A stretch of 64,000 nt of DNA from Chaetoderma sp. LZ-2023a (taxonomy: Eukaryota; Mollusca; Caudofoveata; Chaetodermatida; Chaetodermatidae). Position numbers and translations under genes: made by a program. Of this stretch, positions 36,201-47,473 are shown in pieces; position 1 is the first letter of the stretch, and each line of letters begins with the position of its first letter. The stretch spans positions 79,165,470 to 79,229,469 of the forward strand of contig CM067366.1 in NCBI GenBank assembly GCA_034401795.1. Direction: 5' to 3'. Below the pieces are notes generated by a model. It was not told the DNA's origin and searched no databases. It was given only the letters and a program-made list of their open reading frames with translations.

Positions 36201-37070
36201 ACAACACTACTGAATATTTTCACATGAGTAAACTTGGTGCTATCAGCACCCCCCCCCCCCCCCCAAAACCCACAACCCAACCAAACATGTACACAGTTAT
36301 CGGCTCTCTCAATCGTCTAGAGGTATAATTTATCGCCATTCATACCATCATCATTAGAACACTTATTTTAGCATGAACAGCACAAATGTAACCATTCACA
36401 CACACAATGAGCAAGCCATCTAATGCACGAATGCTGGTTCCAACATGGTATGAAAGTAGTAAATAAATCATTGCCCTCAATATCATACACAAATAACGTG
36501 GAAATTGAATACATTTCTCCAAACAATTATTATTTAGAGGATATTGTGGTGTAGGATAAGATTTATGAGCGAGATAAGTGTACTTTATCGCGTCAGTGGC
36601 CGCTTGATGGCCAGGCTTCCCCTGTTCTAAAAATAATGGCGTAATGATGTCACGAAAAAACTCCTATACTATGATAAAAAAAATACTGATAACTCGTAAG
36701 GAAAATATACAAATCAGTCCAGGCTTTGCATCCAACGACATCTGCCAGTTGCTGTCCTGAGTAGCATAGTAGACCCGTTGCCATAGCAATAATTTATTTC
36801 TCCCGAAGCGTGGAACTGACATATGTAGTTTTCAGATATAGATTGGTTTTTCTCTCCCTGCAATGGCAATTCAAACAGGCCCTAGTTACCACATACAATA
36901 TAAACTTCAATAATCTTTTTCTATTTTACAGTAGGCAAAACACTTATGTTTATTTTCAATACCACATTTACCAATTTCCAAACGACAAACCGAAAGATTT
37001 TAACTTTTTTAATGTTTTGCCTGAAATTTGCTGCTACCCCGGTTATCACGAAAAGCGGAATATAACCTGA
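33159..37070 (+). CDS. Small spliced gene of unknown function, three exons (135 aa)
   Basis: Inferred join: 33159-33293, 34938-35071, 36932-37070. Exon 1 starts at ATG 33159 and ends in ATG|GTATGT (phase 0). Exon 2 follows CTAATTTTCAG and ends GGA|GTGAGT (phase 2). Exon 3 follows TCTATTTTACAG, supplies the missing base and reaches TGA at 37068-37070; AATAAA lies near 37577. All phases agree and the frame stays open. The product begins MADNITLPRLMLLKATRIAI, is basic at the N terminus (RRLSGK), has WYMARYSYTTGILHSYLKDK in the middle and ends YPGYHEKRNIT. There is no membrane segment or known domain. I do not recognise the family. Additional in-phase exons cannot be excluded; transcript data would decide. 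Introns contain a GT/CA repeat, an antisense frame and palindromic repeats. Confidence 0.5.
33430..33640. repeat. GT/CA- and CCACC-rich low-complexity segment
   Basis: GTGT and GTCT runs, then a C-rich block (CCCACCCACCCCC), a short unique stretch and (CACA)n. The same layout occurs at about 3635-3710. Confidence 0.8.
33810..34205 (-). CDS. Hypothetical membrane-anchored frame, antisense in intron 1
   Basis: From ATG at 34205-34203 (context CCTCACCATG) the frame gives about 131 residues. It begins MFKIYRTDRQ, then a hydrophobic segment FLSMTVFSIILFTNYYTFSR that would act as a signal anchor. A Pro/Thr-rich lumenal part with one NNT glycosylation site and four Cys follows. This layout is seen in first exons of type II membrane proteins, but the end resembles the frame at 53157-52898 on the same strand, so it may be a repeat-borne frame. 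An upstream in-frame ATG at 34229 is possible. Function unknown. Confidence 0.25.
   Translation of the reverse strand: MFKIYRTDRQFLSMTVFSIILFTNYYTFSRLLPGKEIVLTTFPPAPSTTFRGLMLPTLPSVSVTNPTKPTICENNTYKSEEVNNKFTNCVMVDLRFYYGCVQPSSHGLAGVPNGGGVRVGCYAPFPIIIGK
34340..34640. repeat. Family B MITE, partial copy
   Basis: CCCTTGGCTTGCAAATGGAC and ATGTTTCAAGACACCACTAC match one arm of family B. The end reads GGCCTGTAAAGGGTCAAAAC. The facing arm is poorly preserved. Confidence 0.45.
34938..35071 (+). CDS. Exon 2 of the small spliced gene
   Basis: 134 bp between an acceptor with a good pyrimidine tract (34921-34937) and donor GTGAGT at 35072. Open in one frame: HFLSEWYMARYSYTTG and onward. Confidence 0.5.
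35755..35900. repeat. Family A palindromic repeat, short copy
   Basis: The palindrome runs from ACTATTGAATATTTTGAAAT (35768) to ATTTTCAGAATATTCAACAT (35834), centred on TTGTTGCTGCCTTATGGC. It sits in intron 2 of the small spliced gene. Confidence 0.7.
36249..36266. repeat. Poly-C tract
   Basis: Eighteen C residues in intron 2 of the small spliced gene. Confidence 0.95.
36932..37070 (+). CDS. Exon 3 (terminal) of the small spliced gene
   Basis: Starts after TTTTTCTATTTTACAG; coding to TGA at 37068-37070 (YVYFQYHIYQFPNDKPKDF). AATAAA near 37577 could be its polyadenylation signal. Confidence 0.45.
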
Positions 37071-38389
37071 TCTGGATTGACAACTATAAATTACGTTCTG
37101 TGTTTGTATCAGATCCATTTAAGGCATTATTGTCAGTGACAGATTCTCCTTTGCATTAATCATAAAAATTACATCAATTCACCACCTCATTAGAGTTGAA
37201 ATTATGCGATTACATCACCCTCGAAAACACATGACGCAATACTGAGATTGCATCTATAGACCACGTAGGGGATATTTATAAGCAGTAAGTTTATTTTAGG
37301 GTTTATTTTAATTTGTATGCATGTTTTATTTCAGTGGATGTGTGCTAGTTACGAAATTGACAAAATTTGTTGATAAAATTCCTACTCTTATATTAAATCG
37401 GCGAAAATTATTATGAAGGACTATGTGAACATCAATGTCATCATAAAATGTGTAATGTAAACAACCAAATTGAGATTTATAGTAGAAACAAAATACCACT
37501 ATAACCACTGATATAATATACTAACAGAACTGAATCCATGTCAGATATAAAATATAAAACCTGCTGAAAATTCTTTAATAAATTTCACTGAATTTTGTTG
37601 CTTTCATATGCAATAACAAATTTTAATCAACTTGTTTCCAAAATAATAAGACACTAGTTTAATTCCACAGCCTTCATAGATGTACATATATATTTGTTCC
37701 TCTAACCCTTTCAACCCAGACATGCCATATAACAAGCATTAATCTTGTTCTAAGAAATAATTGGTTGAAAGTTTTGAAACTAAACTGACTGACTGACTGA
37801 AAGCTTTGCTACCATATGTATCAACATTTTTCAGTGAAATTAGTTTCACAGTGTACAACAGATTTCCTTAGAGCTTTGATTTTCTATGATAGGATAATCC
37901 ACTATCTACCATGAGGCAATATAACAGCTTCCAGTGAAATTAGCTTCCAAATGTCCATCAGCTTTTATGTTTGCTTACTTTCAAATAGGAATTTAAATAT
38001 TTTGAAAATAATTTATTACTTTCATTAGTTGCAGTGGCAAATTGATTCCGATCAGATAATCTGCTGAGTACTTTATACTTACTTCATTTGTAATTTTACT
38101 TTCAAAACCTGTTGCTTTATATGGCAGCAACAGTTTTTTTCAGGTCAAATTAGTTTCAAAATGTTCAACCGCTTTGTTGATGGCTTGACTTTTATCAATG
38201 GCAGTGTGCTTTGATCTTTATCACCACACCTATGTGAATTGACCTTAGCTAGAGTATAATTGCTGAGCAATGATCTCCTAAGCTTGCCTAATCAATAGCA
38301 TATAAAAGAAAAGAACAGGACATGCTGTTAACACATACTGTGGCAGACTTTAACTTTCTTTACAATTCAACATTTGGTGTTTTTAATCC

Positions 38390-38630
38390 TTTTAACCATT
38401 TGACACTAAAGCTGGACAAAACAGCTTTTGCTGTGGTTTTGAGAAATATCCATTTTCAAACAAATATAAATTATTTTTGAAAACTTACCACTGGAATGGC
38501 AGGCTCAATAACCAATCCAGTCATTTCAGTGGCAAATTTTCTAAAATAATCTCATGGTCTGCAAATGAACAATTTCTATAAGAAAGTTAAAGTTTTCTTC
38601 AACAAATTTAATCTTTGAAAGGTAACAGTT
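38390..38630. repeat. Family B MITE copy
   Basis: GTTTTGAGAAATATCCATTT and AAAACTTACCACTGGAATGG face AGTCATTTCAGTGGCAAATT and CTCATGGTCTGCAAATGAAC. Confidence 0.6.
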
Positions 38631-38789
38631 AATTCTGTAATGATTTAGTAAACAACCTGTTTCTAAACTACATTGTAGATTAATGTGAAAGCTGTATAAG
38701 ATTTTGATTAAAGGTTGTTGTTGCCTGATGTAGCAATAACATTCAGGTTATCATTGCTAAACTATCACATATATAGATATAGAGTGGGT

Positions 38790-38940
38790 TAACCCTTTAA
38801 TGATCAAGATTGGTCAAGAAATGTCTATTTTTGAGGCTACAAGATTTATATTTGAAAATTTGCCACTGGAATGACTGCCCCAATAATCAAACCAGTCATT
38901 CCAATGCCAAATTTCTAAAATAAATATCACTGATGCTTGG
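38790..38940. repeat. Family B MITE copy
   Basis: Begins AACCCTTTAATGATCAAGAT; AATTTGCCACTGGAATGACT faces AGTCATTCCAATGCCAAATT. Confidence 0.65.
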
Positions 38941-39389
38941 AAATAAAGTTGTTGCCCATGGCATCAACATCCTCCAATAAAATTAGCATCAATATATTCA
39001 ACAGCTTAGCTGAATGATTACATTGAAATTGGGATATTGGAGTGTCACGTGTATAACAGTAGCTATGCTGCAGATTAAGAAAATTGTCATAAATTTGGTA
39101 AAAACCTTTGAAATGTGACTGAAGAGTAACTGAAATTTCAGTTACTTTGGCAATGTAACTGGTTACATTTCAGTTACTGTAGCTAAAACAATTCTTCGGT
39201 TACAAGTTACTTCAGTTAAATGAAAAATGTAACTAAGTTAGTCAGTTACAGTTACAAGTTACAGTTACCCCAGCCCTGATCTGCTGAAACCTGTTATCAG
39301 TGAATACTAGAAACAACAATTAATTTACATACCGAATTCACAAGAAAGAGGAGCACAACAATATACCATCAAGAATACTGAAAAACACA

Positions 39390-40680
39390 TCAAGTAAAAC
39401 TGCACCAATCCTTGCCTCCCTCTTCCAGCAGACTTCAAATTATAGGCCATTGTCGCTAACATCAGTCACATGCAGGGTGATGGAGCATATCATAGCCAGC
39501 CAGATACGGTAATGTAGCATATGGACAAATGCAATTTACTCCATCCAAATCAACATGGCTTCCGATGAACTAATCTTGACAACCCACGACCTCGCACATG
39601 CCTTGGAACACTGCAGACAGGTATACATAGCAGTACTGGACTTCGCAAAAGCTTTTGATAAGGTACCGTACCAATGCCTACTACTGAAATTACACCATTA
39701 CAGAATACACGGCAACATTTTCGGATGGATAACATCATTCCTCAGTGAAAGACAGCAAAAGGTTGTCATAGAAGGTGTCTGCTCTGAGTCAACAAAAGTC
39801 CTGTCTGGAGTGCCACAAGGATCAGTTTTAGGCCCAATCCTCTTTTTAGTCTACATCAACGACAGCAAACCACCTCAATTCCACGATCCGGCTATTTGCT
39901 GATGACTGCCTCATATATCGGACCATACATACAGAAGAGGATCAGCACCTTCTCCAATCAGATCTAGATAAACTTATGGCCTGGATGGAAACATGGCAGA
40001 TGAAATTCAACGTATCCAAGTGTAATATCATCAAACTCACCCAACAAAGATCATACTTCACCACACACTACACAATGAGTGCGGAAAGGTTGGAGGAATG
40101 TGCCATACCTCGGCGTCCAACTAACACACAACCTAAAATGGCACAACCAGATATCTAAATCAACATCATCTGCAAACCGAGTGCTTGGATTCCTAACAAG
40201 AAATCTAAGATCATGCCCAACGTCCGTCAAAGAACGTGCCTACCAATCGCTGGTCAGACAAAAAATTGAATACGCTTCAACAGTCTGGGATCCACCAACA
40301 TGATCTGAAAAACCAACTTGAAGCCATACAAAGGAAGGCTGCAAGGTTGTACTAGGTCGCCCAGTTTACCTCTATCCAAGGGAGTGTCTCAGAAATGATG
40401 AACCGACTGGGATGGGAAAGCCTTGCACAATGGCGAATGAAGGCCAATGTCGTCTTCATGTACAAGATCCTGCATGGGCAAGTAGCTATGCCAACAGAAT
40501 ACCGTCCTAAGTGGGCAAACATAAATACCACCAGACACAGTCACCCGCTGAAGCTACAGCCATATCTAGGCGGTCTGTCCATTAGGATTTTGCCTAGTAT
40601 TCGTATAGATACAACACATTACAATAACAGCCACAAAATTATGGAACAGCACCAGCACAAAGATACGGGAACAGATCCTA
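39390..40680 (+). pseudogene. LINE reverse-transcriptase remnant (CR1/Jockey-like)
   Basis: Reading along the strand: SNYRPLSLTSVTCRVMEHII (39437), [40 protein letters not shown], catalytic FADD at 39895-39906, DKLMAWMETWQMKFNVSKCN, YLGVQLTHNLKWHNQI and ERAYQSLVRQKIEYASTVWD. The RT is nearly complete from palm to thumb, but the frame changes just before FADD, at about 40110 and after 40303, so it is dead. The endonuclease side is not seen. The motifs fit the CR1/Jockey group of non-LTR elements. Confidence 0.85.
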
Positions 40681-40689
40681 AATAGAAAA

Positions 40690-40985
40690 TCCTTCGAATG
40701 TATCTGCAAAATCTTTGCTGATGACACAAAGTTAATTGGGAATCGTGAAACAACAGACATACAGAAAAACATCGATCAGACATGCCAGTGGCCACTTGAT
40801 TGGCAGCTTAGATTCAATTTGATAAAGATCCATGTTCTCCATCTGGGAAAAAGTAACCCACTAATACAGTACAACATGACAGATACGCCAATTGGCCCAT
40901 CAATAACCATAGCATATTGTGAAAAAGACCTGGAAATGCACATTGATAACAAATTAAATTTTGACTACCACATAAAAGCTACTCC
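40690..40985 (+). pseudogene. Second, different LINE reverse-transcriptase fragment
   Basis: It begins at the catalytic box: CKIFADDTKLIGNRETTDIQ (FADD at 40713-40724), then WPLDWQLRFNLIKIHVLHLG and EKDLEMHIDNKLNFDYHIKA. It repeats the same RT region as the element just upstream with different sequence, so it is a separate LINE family, cut at both sides. One frame is open for about 95 codons. Confidence 0.8.
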
Positions 40986-41305
40986 TCATTAACCGCTTGT
41001 CGGATTTCAATTTACTTTGGCTGGAAGGACGCTATGGGTCTAGGCTTCAGAATTTCTATACAGAATTTTGATTTGTCACTTTTTGGGTGGAAAATCTGAT
41101 ATTTTATGAAAGAATTAGCGGAAATTGTCAAAACGCTACTCATTAACTGCTTGGCAGATTTCAACCTAATTTGACTGGAAGGACACTAATGTTTTCGGTG
41201 TCAGAACTTTTATACAGAATTTTGATTGGTCAATTTTTTTCTGTGAAAGTCTGATTTTATGAAAAAATTACCGGAAATTGTCAAAGCGAAAATTGTCAAA
41301 ACGTT
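40980..41305. repeat. Degenerate tandem array, left part (unit about 150-170 bp)
   Basis: CTACTCCTCATTAACCGCTT at about 40980 and CTACTCATTAACTGCTTGGC at about 41133 start successive units. Each contains TTTGACTGGAAGGAC-like text, ATACAGAATTTTGATT and GGAAATTGTCAAA. The array is interrupted by the DIRS element and resumes at 47474. Confidence 0.8.
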
Positions 41306-42908
41306 TCTCTTTCGATCAATGCTCACTATTCTATTCTGATAACAAGCTAACCTGATGACTGGCTCTAAGAATCTAGACTTAATAAGCTTTAACTCCTCCT
41401 GGAACCGTGTACCCGGTTCCCAACAAACGGGTACCCGTCTGCCAGTGAGGCTCATTCTTGTTTGCATAGCAACAAGAGCACACATGCTTTCTAATTGCAT
41501 TTGGAAATATCTTAGTTAATTTAGGTTTTCTAAGTCTTTTTCTGTGCTGTGGTAGCTGTTTTTTCGCTTACAAGGATTATTGGATTACCATGGAAGGAGC
41601 CATTGAAAACCAGGTTGTATATTTCCATGTTATTCCATAGTTGTAAAATACTTAGGTCTATAAAATTTTGTCTGTGTCGCATGTTCCAATTTCTGACCCC
41701 GAATCTGGGACGTGTGTTAACAACGAAATATGCCAGATTGGTCGCCTTCCTTTAATCCCAACAGGCGATCGGCAGATATTAAATGAGGTGTTGGCTATAC
41801 AGTGTTTTTAACACGAAAATCGGCTGACGTCGTTCTCCATATTATCCGAGCGGGTGACGTCACACCCGGATTTATCTCAGATTTTTATGTGAAGAAAATG
41901 TTTCATTAATTCGCGCATCTTGTTCTGGGTGCTGCATACTTTATTTGTACCAGAAAACTTTGGAATTTCAAGCTTTTCGTGTTATCACGATCTGTTTGCA
42001 ATGATCGGTGGTTTCAAAATTCTTGATTAAGATGTGTGGTCTGCGGTTTTACCGTGTTTTACAGCAGTTTGTTTACATTTTGTTGTGTTCTTCACATATC
42101 GTTTCGGCCTTCGTTTGAGAGTATAATTTAAAATTTATTGTTAAATATACCGCGAAAGCTATGCGATATGATTCCTGGTTCCGTTTATACATCCTTCAGT
42201 ACCAGTATATGGGTGTATTCATGTCCGCATCGTTCTTGTCGTCATAATCTATCGATCTTTGCTGTAACGTTGCGGGGGTGGGGTGCTGGAGGGTTACAAT
42301 TTATTTATGGTCAATATATTTGAAAATAATTTGTCTGCCTTCCAATATTGTTTCGGTCTACTTGCTTATTTTAGGTTTTGTGCTTATTTTATAGGCCAAG
42401 CCTACCCCGCTATCTTGCCCAGACTGCCACAAGTTCGTCAAAGTCATATATAAAGACCATGTCTGTTACCGTTGTTCTTGCAATATCGATAATAGGTGTG
42501 ATATATGTTCAGTGTGGCCGGTCGATATGTTGGTCAAGTTCCTTTCCCAGAAGGACTTGGCAGGGTCTGATGCGGGGTCAGGCGGTCTGAAAGTAAATTG
42601 TGGAGTGTCCGTTTCGGCCCCTGGGGGCGCTCCACGTCTGCAACCGGAGGCTTCGGAGATGGCACCTCCGGCATGGTTTTGACCTGCTATGCAAGGTTTC
42701 TTGCATAGCGTCCTTCCTGAGCCTGTGTCGTCACTGATGCCAAAAGTTGTAACGCAGTCTGTTCCCATGCTTGGTACGGGCCCTGTCCTTGGACAGTGTT
42801 CTGGACTGGCTATCAAGGGAGCCATCTCGTATGGCTCCCTGGCAGTCCCGTCAGGCTCTGGCCTGATGGGTTCTGTCTCTGCGGCCATCTCCGGGTGGTC
42901 CAGTAGCG

Positions 42909-44274
42909 GTGGCCGGTCCGTCAGGCATGGGAGACGTTCGCCAGAACGGCTCCAGTGACTCCTCATCTAGTGACGACTCTTCGGGTTCTGAAGTTGAGGA
43001 GGCCGAGGAGGAGAAATTGCCACGGGTGGAGAGCATGGAGGTCGATTCCATCCTGGATGGAACCGTCCTCCATCTGTCTGGTTTGGTGCAAGCCAAGACA
43101 GCCGCTCCACCCGTGGCTGAGGCCACACTGGTACCGGGCACCCGTCCAGGGGTCGTTGGTTTGCCACCAACCGCCATGGTGACGGGTGTTGCTGGCCAGG
43201 CATGGTACTCACCTATCTCGCCTGGTCCAGCGGTCACTCATGGGGTGCATTTGGCGCCCGTGTATGGCCACGGTTCCATAACCGCTATGAATCCGCATGG
43301 TTTTCCGTGCGGGCCAACTCCATGGCATGGAGAACTCCATGGGGTGGTGGCGGAACAGTGTGGTACCAGTGTTTCTGGCTTACCAGCTGTGGCTCCTAGC
43401 CGGGAGGCCGTTGCTGGTAAAACCGTGGATACGTCAACGGGTGACGTATTCACTGGAGTGGCCTCTTCGGAGACAGACTGGTCTGTGGCTTTGGCTTGGC
43501 GGAATACGACAAGTATGGTGTGGTTCCAGCGGTCACTGAAGATGACCGCTGGGTACTTGGAGTACAGAGTGCTGGAGCGGGTGGCCCCGCACCGGCGCTT
43601 GTGAACAAGTCCCAAGTACACCATGAGGAAGTCCTGGCCCTATGCAATGAAGGGGTGAGAGCAGCTATGAGTGCTGTGAATCACTCTTATCGCCTTCTTC
43701 AGTCGGCGTGGGCTGAAGTGGGGCAGGCCACCCTGTGCCACCTGTGGCGCTTGCATGCCTTAATGATGGCTTGGTGCTGTCTATGGATGCATTGACAAGG
43801 GTGCAGGCACGAGTGACGAAGTCCAGGAGTCAGATGGTCCTTGACCATATGCGTCCGGCTACCGCCATTAGGGAGCGTTTGCTTGGAACGCCCCTGACTG
43901 GCCCTAGCATCTTTGGTGGCCAAGCGCGGGCCATCTTGGAGGACAGCACCAATATTGCGCAGAATCAGTTGGCTGTAAATCTACAGCTACAACTAGTGCG
44001 ACAGGCGCACACACTAGGGGCTGTTGGCAAGCCGCTGACCGGACAACCTTCAAAGAAGCAGAAGAAACATAAAAGCAAGGTGAAAGCCAAGCCAAATGTT
44101 TCTTCTGTTTCTGCTGGGTCTTCACAGCCGCCTCCGGCAAAGAAGGCGAAGAAGCTTGTGGAGGTTCCTACCCACCCCAATGTTGCTCCTGATCGCCTGA
44201 CGGGCGGGAATGGCAAGGGGAATTGTAAGGGTAAATCCTCAAAGGGCGGAAAGAAGGGGCCAGATCGTACCTGA
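42909..44274 (+). pseudogene. Gag-like region of the DIRS fossil
   Basis: A Ser/Asp/Glu-rich start (SSDSSSSDDSSGSEVEEAEE) is followed by a Gly/Pro/Val-rich part and a Lys-rich end (SKKQKKHKSKVKAKPN; GKGNCKGKSSKGGKKGPDRT). DIRS gag proteins are poorly conserved; the acidic start, basic tail and position before RT support the call. Part of a broken element. Confidence 0.65.
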
Positions 44275-44397
44275 GGGTACGTTAGCTCCCTTCATATCCG
44301 CCTGGACCGCGCCTGTGCGACAGGAACAGCGGTTCCAGTTAGACCAGTCAAGCCAAGACCAAAATGGTTCTCTCTGTCTCTCGTCAAGAGAGGGTGG

Positions 44398-45275
44398 GTG
44401 GGTGTGTGTGTGGAACGGATCGCAAGCCAGACACCCGCATTAGGCGTCAATGCGTGTATAGTGGGTGGAAGCCTCATGCGTTTCGTCGAGGCTTGGCGAG
44501 GTGTGACGTCTGACAGTCTGGTCCTGGGCTGGTTATCCCAGGGGTACATGCCGGAGTGGTGTGATTTTCCACCACAAAATGTGTCTATGACACCTGTCTG
44601 GACACCCGTACGAAGGGAACCAGACAAGTTAGAAGCTATTCAAAACGAAGTGTCAGGTTTGCTTCTGAAGGGAGTAATAAAACCAGCAAACCAGAACACT
44701 CCAGGCTTCTATTCAAACATGTTCCTTGTCCCCAAGAGCACGGGGGGTGGAGACCTGTACTCAATCTCAGGCCATTGAATTGGTTTATCCATACGCCTCG
44801 GTTTCAGATGGAAACACTGAGGTCGGTAATGGCAGGATTGAGGAAAGGAATGTGGTGTGTGTCAATCGATCTAAAAGATGCATATTTCCACATTCCAATG
44901 AACAGGAATTGTCACACATTTCTGAGATTTGCGTTTCAGAATCAGGTATGGGAGTTTGTAGTCCTCCCTATCGGCCTGTCGACAGCTCCACAGGTCTTCA
45001 CAAGAGTGGTCCTTGCAGTGACAGCATTTCTCAGAAGAGAGAACGTGGCGCTACACACCTACATTGACGATTGGCTTATCAAGGCGGAAGTGGATACTGC
45101 TCTGACTCTGAAGTTACTTTCAGATCTAGGTTGGATAGTCAACAAGGAGAAATCCGAATAGACATCCACTCAACATTTTGTTTATTTGGGGATTCGATTC
45201 GATCTCAAGGAGGGCATGGTTTACCCAACAGAACGGTCTCTCAACCCTCTAGTTCGTCACAGGATCTTCAAGCAT
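44398..45275 (+). pseudogene. Reverse-transcriptase region of the DIRS fossil
   Basis: SGLLLKGVIKPANQNTPGFY, SIDLKDAYFHIPMNRNCHTF, WEFVVLPIGLSTAPQVFTRV and LHTYIDDWLIKAEVDT are the successive RT motifs, with YIDD as catalytic box at about 45059. The wording (STAPQVFTRV, DWLI) is characteristic of DIRS/Ngaro RT. Part of a broken element. Confidence 0.85.
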
Positions 45276-45279
45276 TGAG

Positions 45280-45700
45280 GCAAACCCAACGTGGACTTGT
45301 TTGCCACAAAGGAAAATGCTCACATCATGACTTATGTCTCGCCGATTCCAGATGTCGATACAGACGCTCTGGCGCTAAACTGGAAAGGGATGCATGCTTA
45401 CGCGTATCCGCCCACCATTCTTCTGCCAAAGATTTTGATGAAGATCAGGGAGGAGCCGTGCCTGGTCCTTCTAATAGCGCCGTATTGTCCAAGCAGGGCG
45501 TGGTTCACGGATCTTCTGGATCTGCTGGTGGACAATCCAGTGCAGTTACCCAAGATTCCGAACATAATCTCCCAGGTCAAGGGACGATTCCTACACGAGC
45601 GTCCCGAAATGTTCAAATTGACTGTGTGGATGTTATCGAACAACATTCCACATCGGAAGGTTTTTCTCGACAAGCTGCGAAATTCATCGCAGCTGTGAGA
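45280..45700 (+). pseudogene. RNase H-related region of the DIRS fossil
   Basis: NVDLFATKENAHIMTYVSPI, then ALNWKGMHAYAYPPTILLPK and LIAPYCPSRAWFTDLLDLLV. This text follows RT in DIRS polyproteins and leads to the recombinase. Part of a broken element. Confidence 0.7.
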
Positions 45701-46644
45701 AGGAGGTCAACCTTCAAGTCATATAACCACAAGGTTAACAAATTTGCAGACTGGTGTGAAGGAAAGGGTATTGATACCTTTCAATCCACTATTCAGCAAA
45801 TAGCAGACTTTCTCTGTGAGCTATTCTATTCAGGATCAGCTCCTGTTACAATTGCTGGATACAAGTCAGCTTTGGCATCAGTTATCCCTTGCCTAGCCAA
45901 CAGGGATAGTCCAGAGGTGGCCCAGTTAAATGTGATGGTGAAGGGAATGCACAATCTCCGACCGAGACAACCGGTGGTCATTCCAGCCGGGAGTCTATCT
46001 TTAGTGCTTAATGTACTGGCCAAGCACCCTTTCGAACCCTTGGGTTCGGCTAGTCTAAAGCATTTGGCTCTAAAGGGAGTCTTTCTATTGGCAGCTTCCA
46101 CAGCAAGAAGGCATAGTGAGATCCATGCGCTTTCAGCAGAGAGGGGCTGATTTATTGTCTCCGGAGAGGGTCTGCATCTACTGCCAAGAGCAGAGTTTAT
46201 GTCAAAGAATCAATCTTTGAAATATCCCGGCAAACCGATCATTATACCGAAACTAACTAGGTTTGATCGTGATGTCAGTGTCTGGTGCCCAGTCCGTGCT
46301 TTGACTACGTACAAAAAACGGACAGACTTGTTACGGTCGAATGATAGACATTTATGATCTGCCATAAAAAGCCTTATGGCACCGCATCCATGGATACTAT
46401 CTCTCGTTGGGTGGTGGAATGCATCCAAACTACCCATGAGATTGCGACTGGACACCAGGTGCAATGCGCAAGGGCACACGATGTCAGAGGAATAGCCGCC
46501 TCGACCGCCCTTTACAATGGTGTTCCGTTTGAGGACATCATGGCCGTTGCACAATGGCACTGTGAGTCCTCATTCACGGATTACTATATGAGGGATGTGT
46601 CAGACTCCGCCAATCCACTCGCCTTAGCTGTTTTGAAACAATAG
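45700..46644 (+). pseudogene. Tyrosine recombinase of the DIRS fossil
   Basis: An N-terminal SAM-like core-binding part (RRRSTFKSYNHKVNKFADWC, VTIAGYKSALASVIPC) is followed by the catalytic half with TARRHSEIHAL, ARAHDVRGIAAS (H-x2-R) and WHCESSFTDYYMRDV with the candidate catalytic Tyr. In the family it inserts the circular intermediate. Part of a broken element. Confidence 0.85.
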
Positions 46645-47122
46645 TTTTAAACGGCCACACGGATCTGCTCCCTTTTTTGGTACTTGAAAAAGCAAAATAT
46701 TAGGAACAGACATGGTCCAGCGAGTAGATTACAACCAAATTGTGTCACGGATGGTCGAACAAGTGCTTGGTTGAAGGCTCCACGTCTGAAATCCAATAAT
46801 CATAAGGTAATTCAAGTTTGAGAGTTTTTTGTATTATGTTTATATATCATGATCATTCATATTATATATTCATGCTCATTCCCAGGCTAATATATGCAAA
46901 GAGCAGTTAACCCTCTTAGCATATTCGTGTTTCAGGCGAGATGCATGTTCGTGAGTTCTCTCGTTTTTTCTTAGGAGAAAAAAAGGGGGTAGGGGTTGGG
47001 GTGAGAATGTGATTCGGTCCCTAAACTTGATGGTCCTTTTAGGTCTCTGTATGTCAAGTTTAAGTCTAGATCTTTCTCCAGGGGGCTTGCCCCTTCCCAC
47101 CAGGTTACTGTTTAAATCTGGT

Positions 47123-47222
47123 GTTATCAGAAGTAATAGAATGGTGAGTATTGATCGATGGAGAATGAAGGAAATTTCAATTTCCCTTTCTCCGAGATCT
47201 AACAATACTCACCATTCTATTA
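47123..47222. repeat. Internal complementary region of the DIRS element
   Basis: The first half (TAATAGAATGGTGAGTATTG then ATCGATGGAGAA) is complementary to the left end at 41306-41340. The second half (GAAGGAAATTTCAATTTCCC then TTTCTCCGAGATCTAACAAT) is complementary to the right end at 47415-47473. This is the diagnostic DIRS feature. Confidence 0.85.
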
Positions 47223-47473
47223 CGAACCCTGCCTCCCAGCCCCACGGAGGCAAGCCATAGGTATTCTCTTGTTTGGCAGCTATGCAAACAATATGACCCT
47301 CACTGGCAGATGGGTACCCGTTGGTTGGGAACCAGGTACCCGGTTCCAGGAGCCGGTAAAGCGTACTAAGTCTAGATTCTTAGAGCCAGCTATCAGATTA
47401 GCTTGTTATCAGAAGTAATAGAATGGTGAGTATTGTTAGATCTCGGAGAAAGGGAAATTGAAATTTCCTTCAT

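Larger units (their letters stand above)
37071..39380. other. Intergenic AT-rich region dominated by family A and B copies
   Basis: After the 3' untranslated region (to about 37590), family A core pieces occur at about 37760-37870, 38100-38175 and 38940-39010, and family B at 38390-38630 and 38790-38935. A GTTACAGTTACCCCAGCCCTG end at about 39252-39276 looks like one terminus of a hAT element. No coding exon was found. Confidence 0.5.
41306..47473 (+). mobile_element. DIRS-type tyrosine-recombinase retrotransposon fossil
   Basis: About 6.2 kb. The left end (41306-41473) is an imperfect inverted copy of the right end (about 47277-47433), sharing CTGATAACAAGCTAA, GGCTCTAAGAATCTAGACTT and TGCCAGTGAGG. 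An internal complementary region at 47123-47222 joins the complements of both outermost ends, the arrangement used by DIRS elements to circularise and integrate. Inside, in order: a long leader, a gag-like region, reverse transcriptase, an RNase H-related segment, and a tyrosine recombinase. No target duplication is seen, as expected for the family. It looks nearly full length but broken, with about half a dozen breaks. It lies inside a tandem array that continues on both sides. Confidence 0.88.

Noticed and set aside
39100-39276. hAT terminus ending ACCCCAGCCCTG
   Set aside because: Good hAT-like end but no partner end with an 8-bp duplication was found, so no element was called.
42466-43647. 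Several GC-rich minus-strand and off-frame plus-strand frames
   Set aside because: Shadow frames of the DIRS gag-like region.
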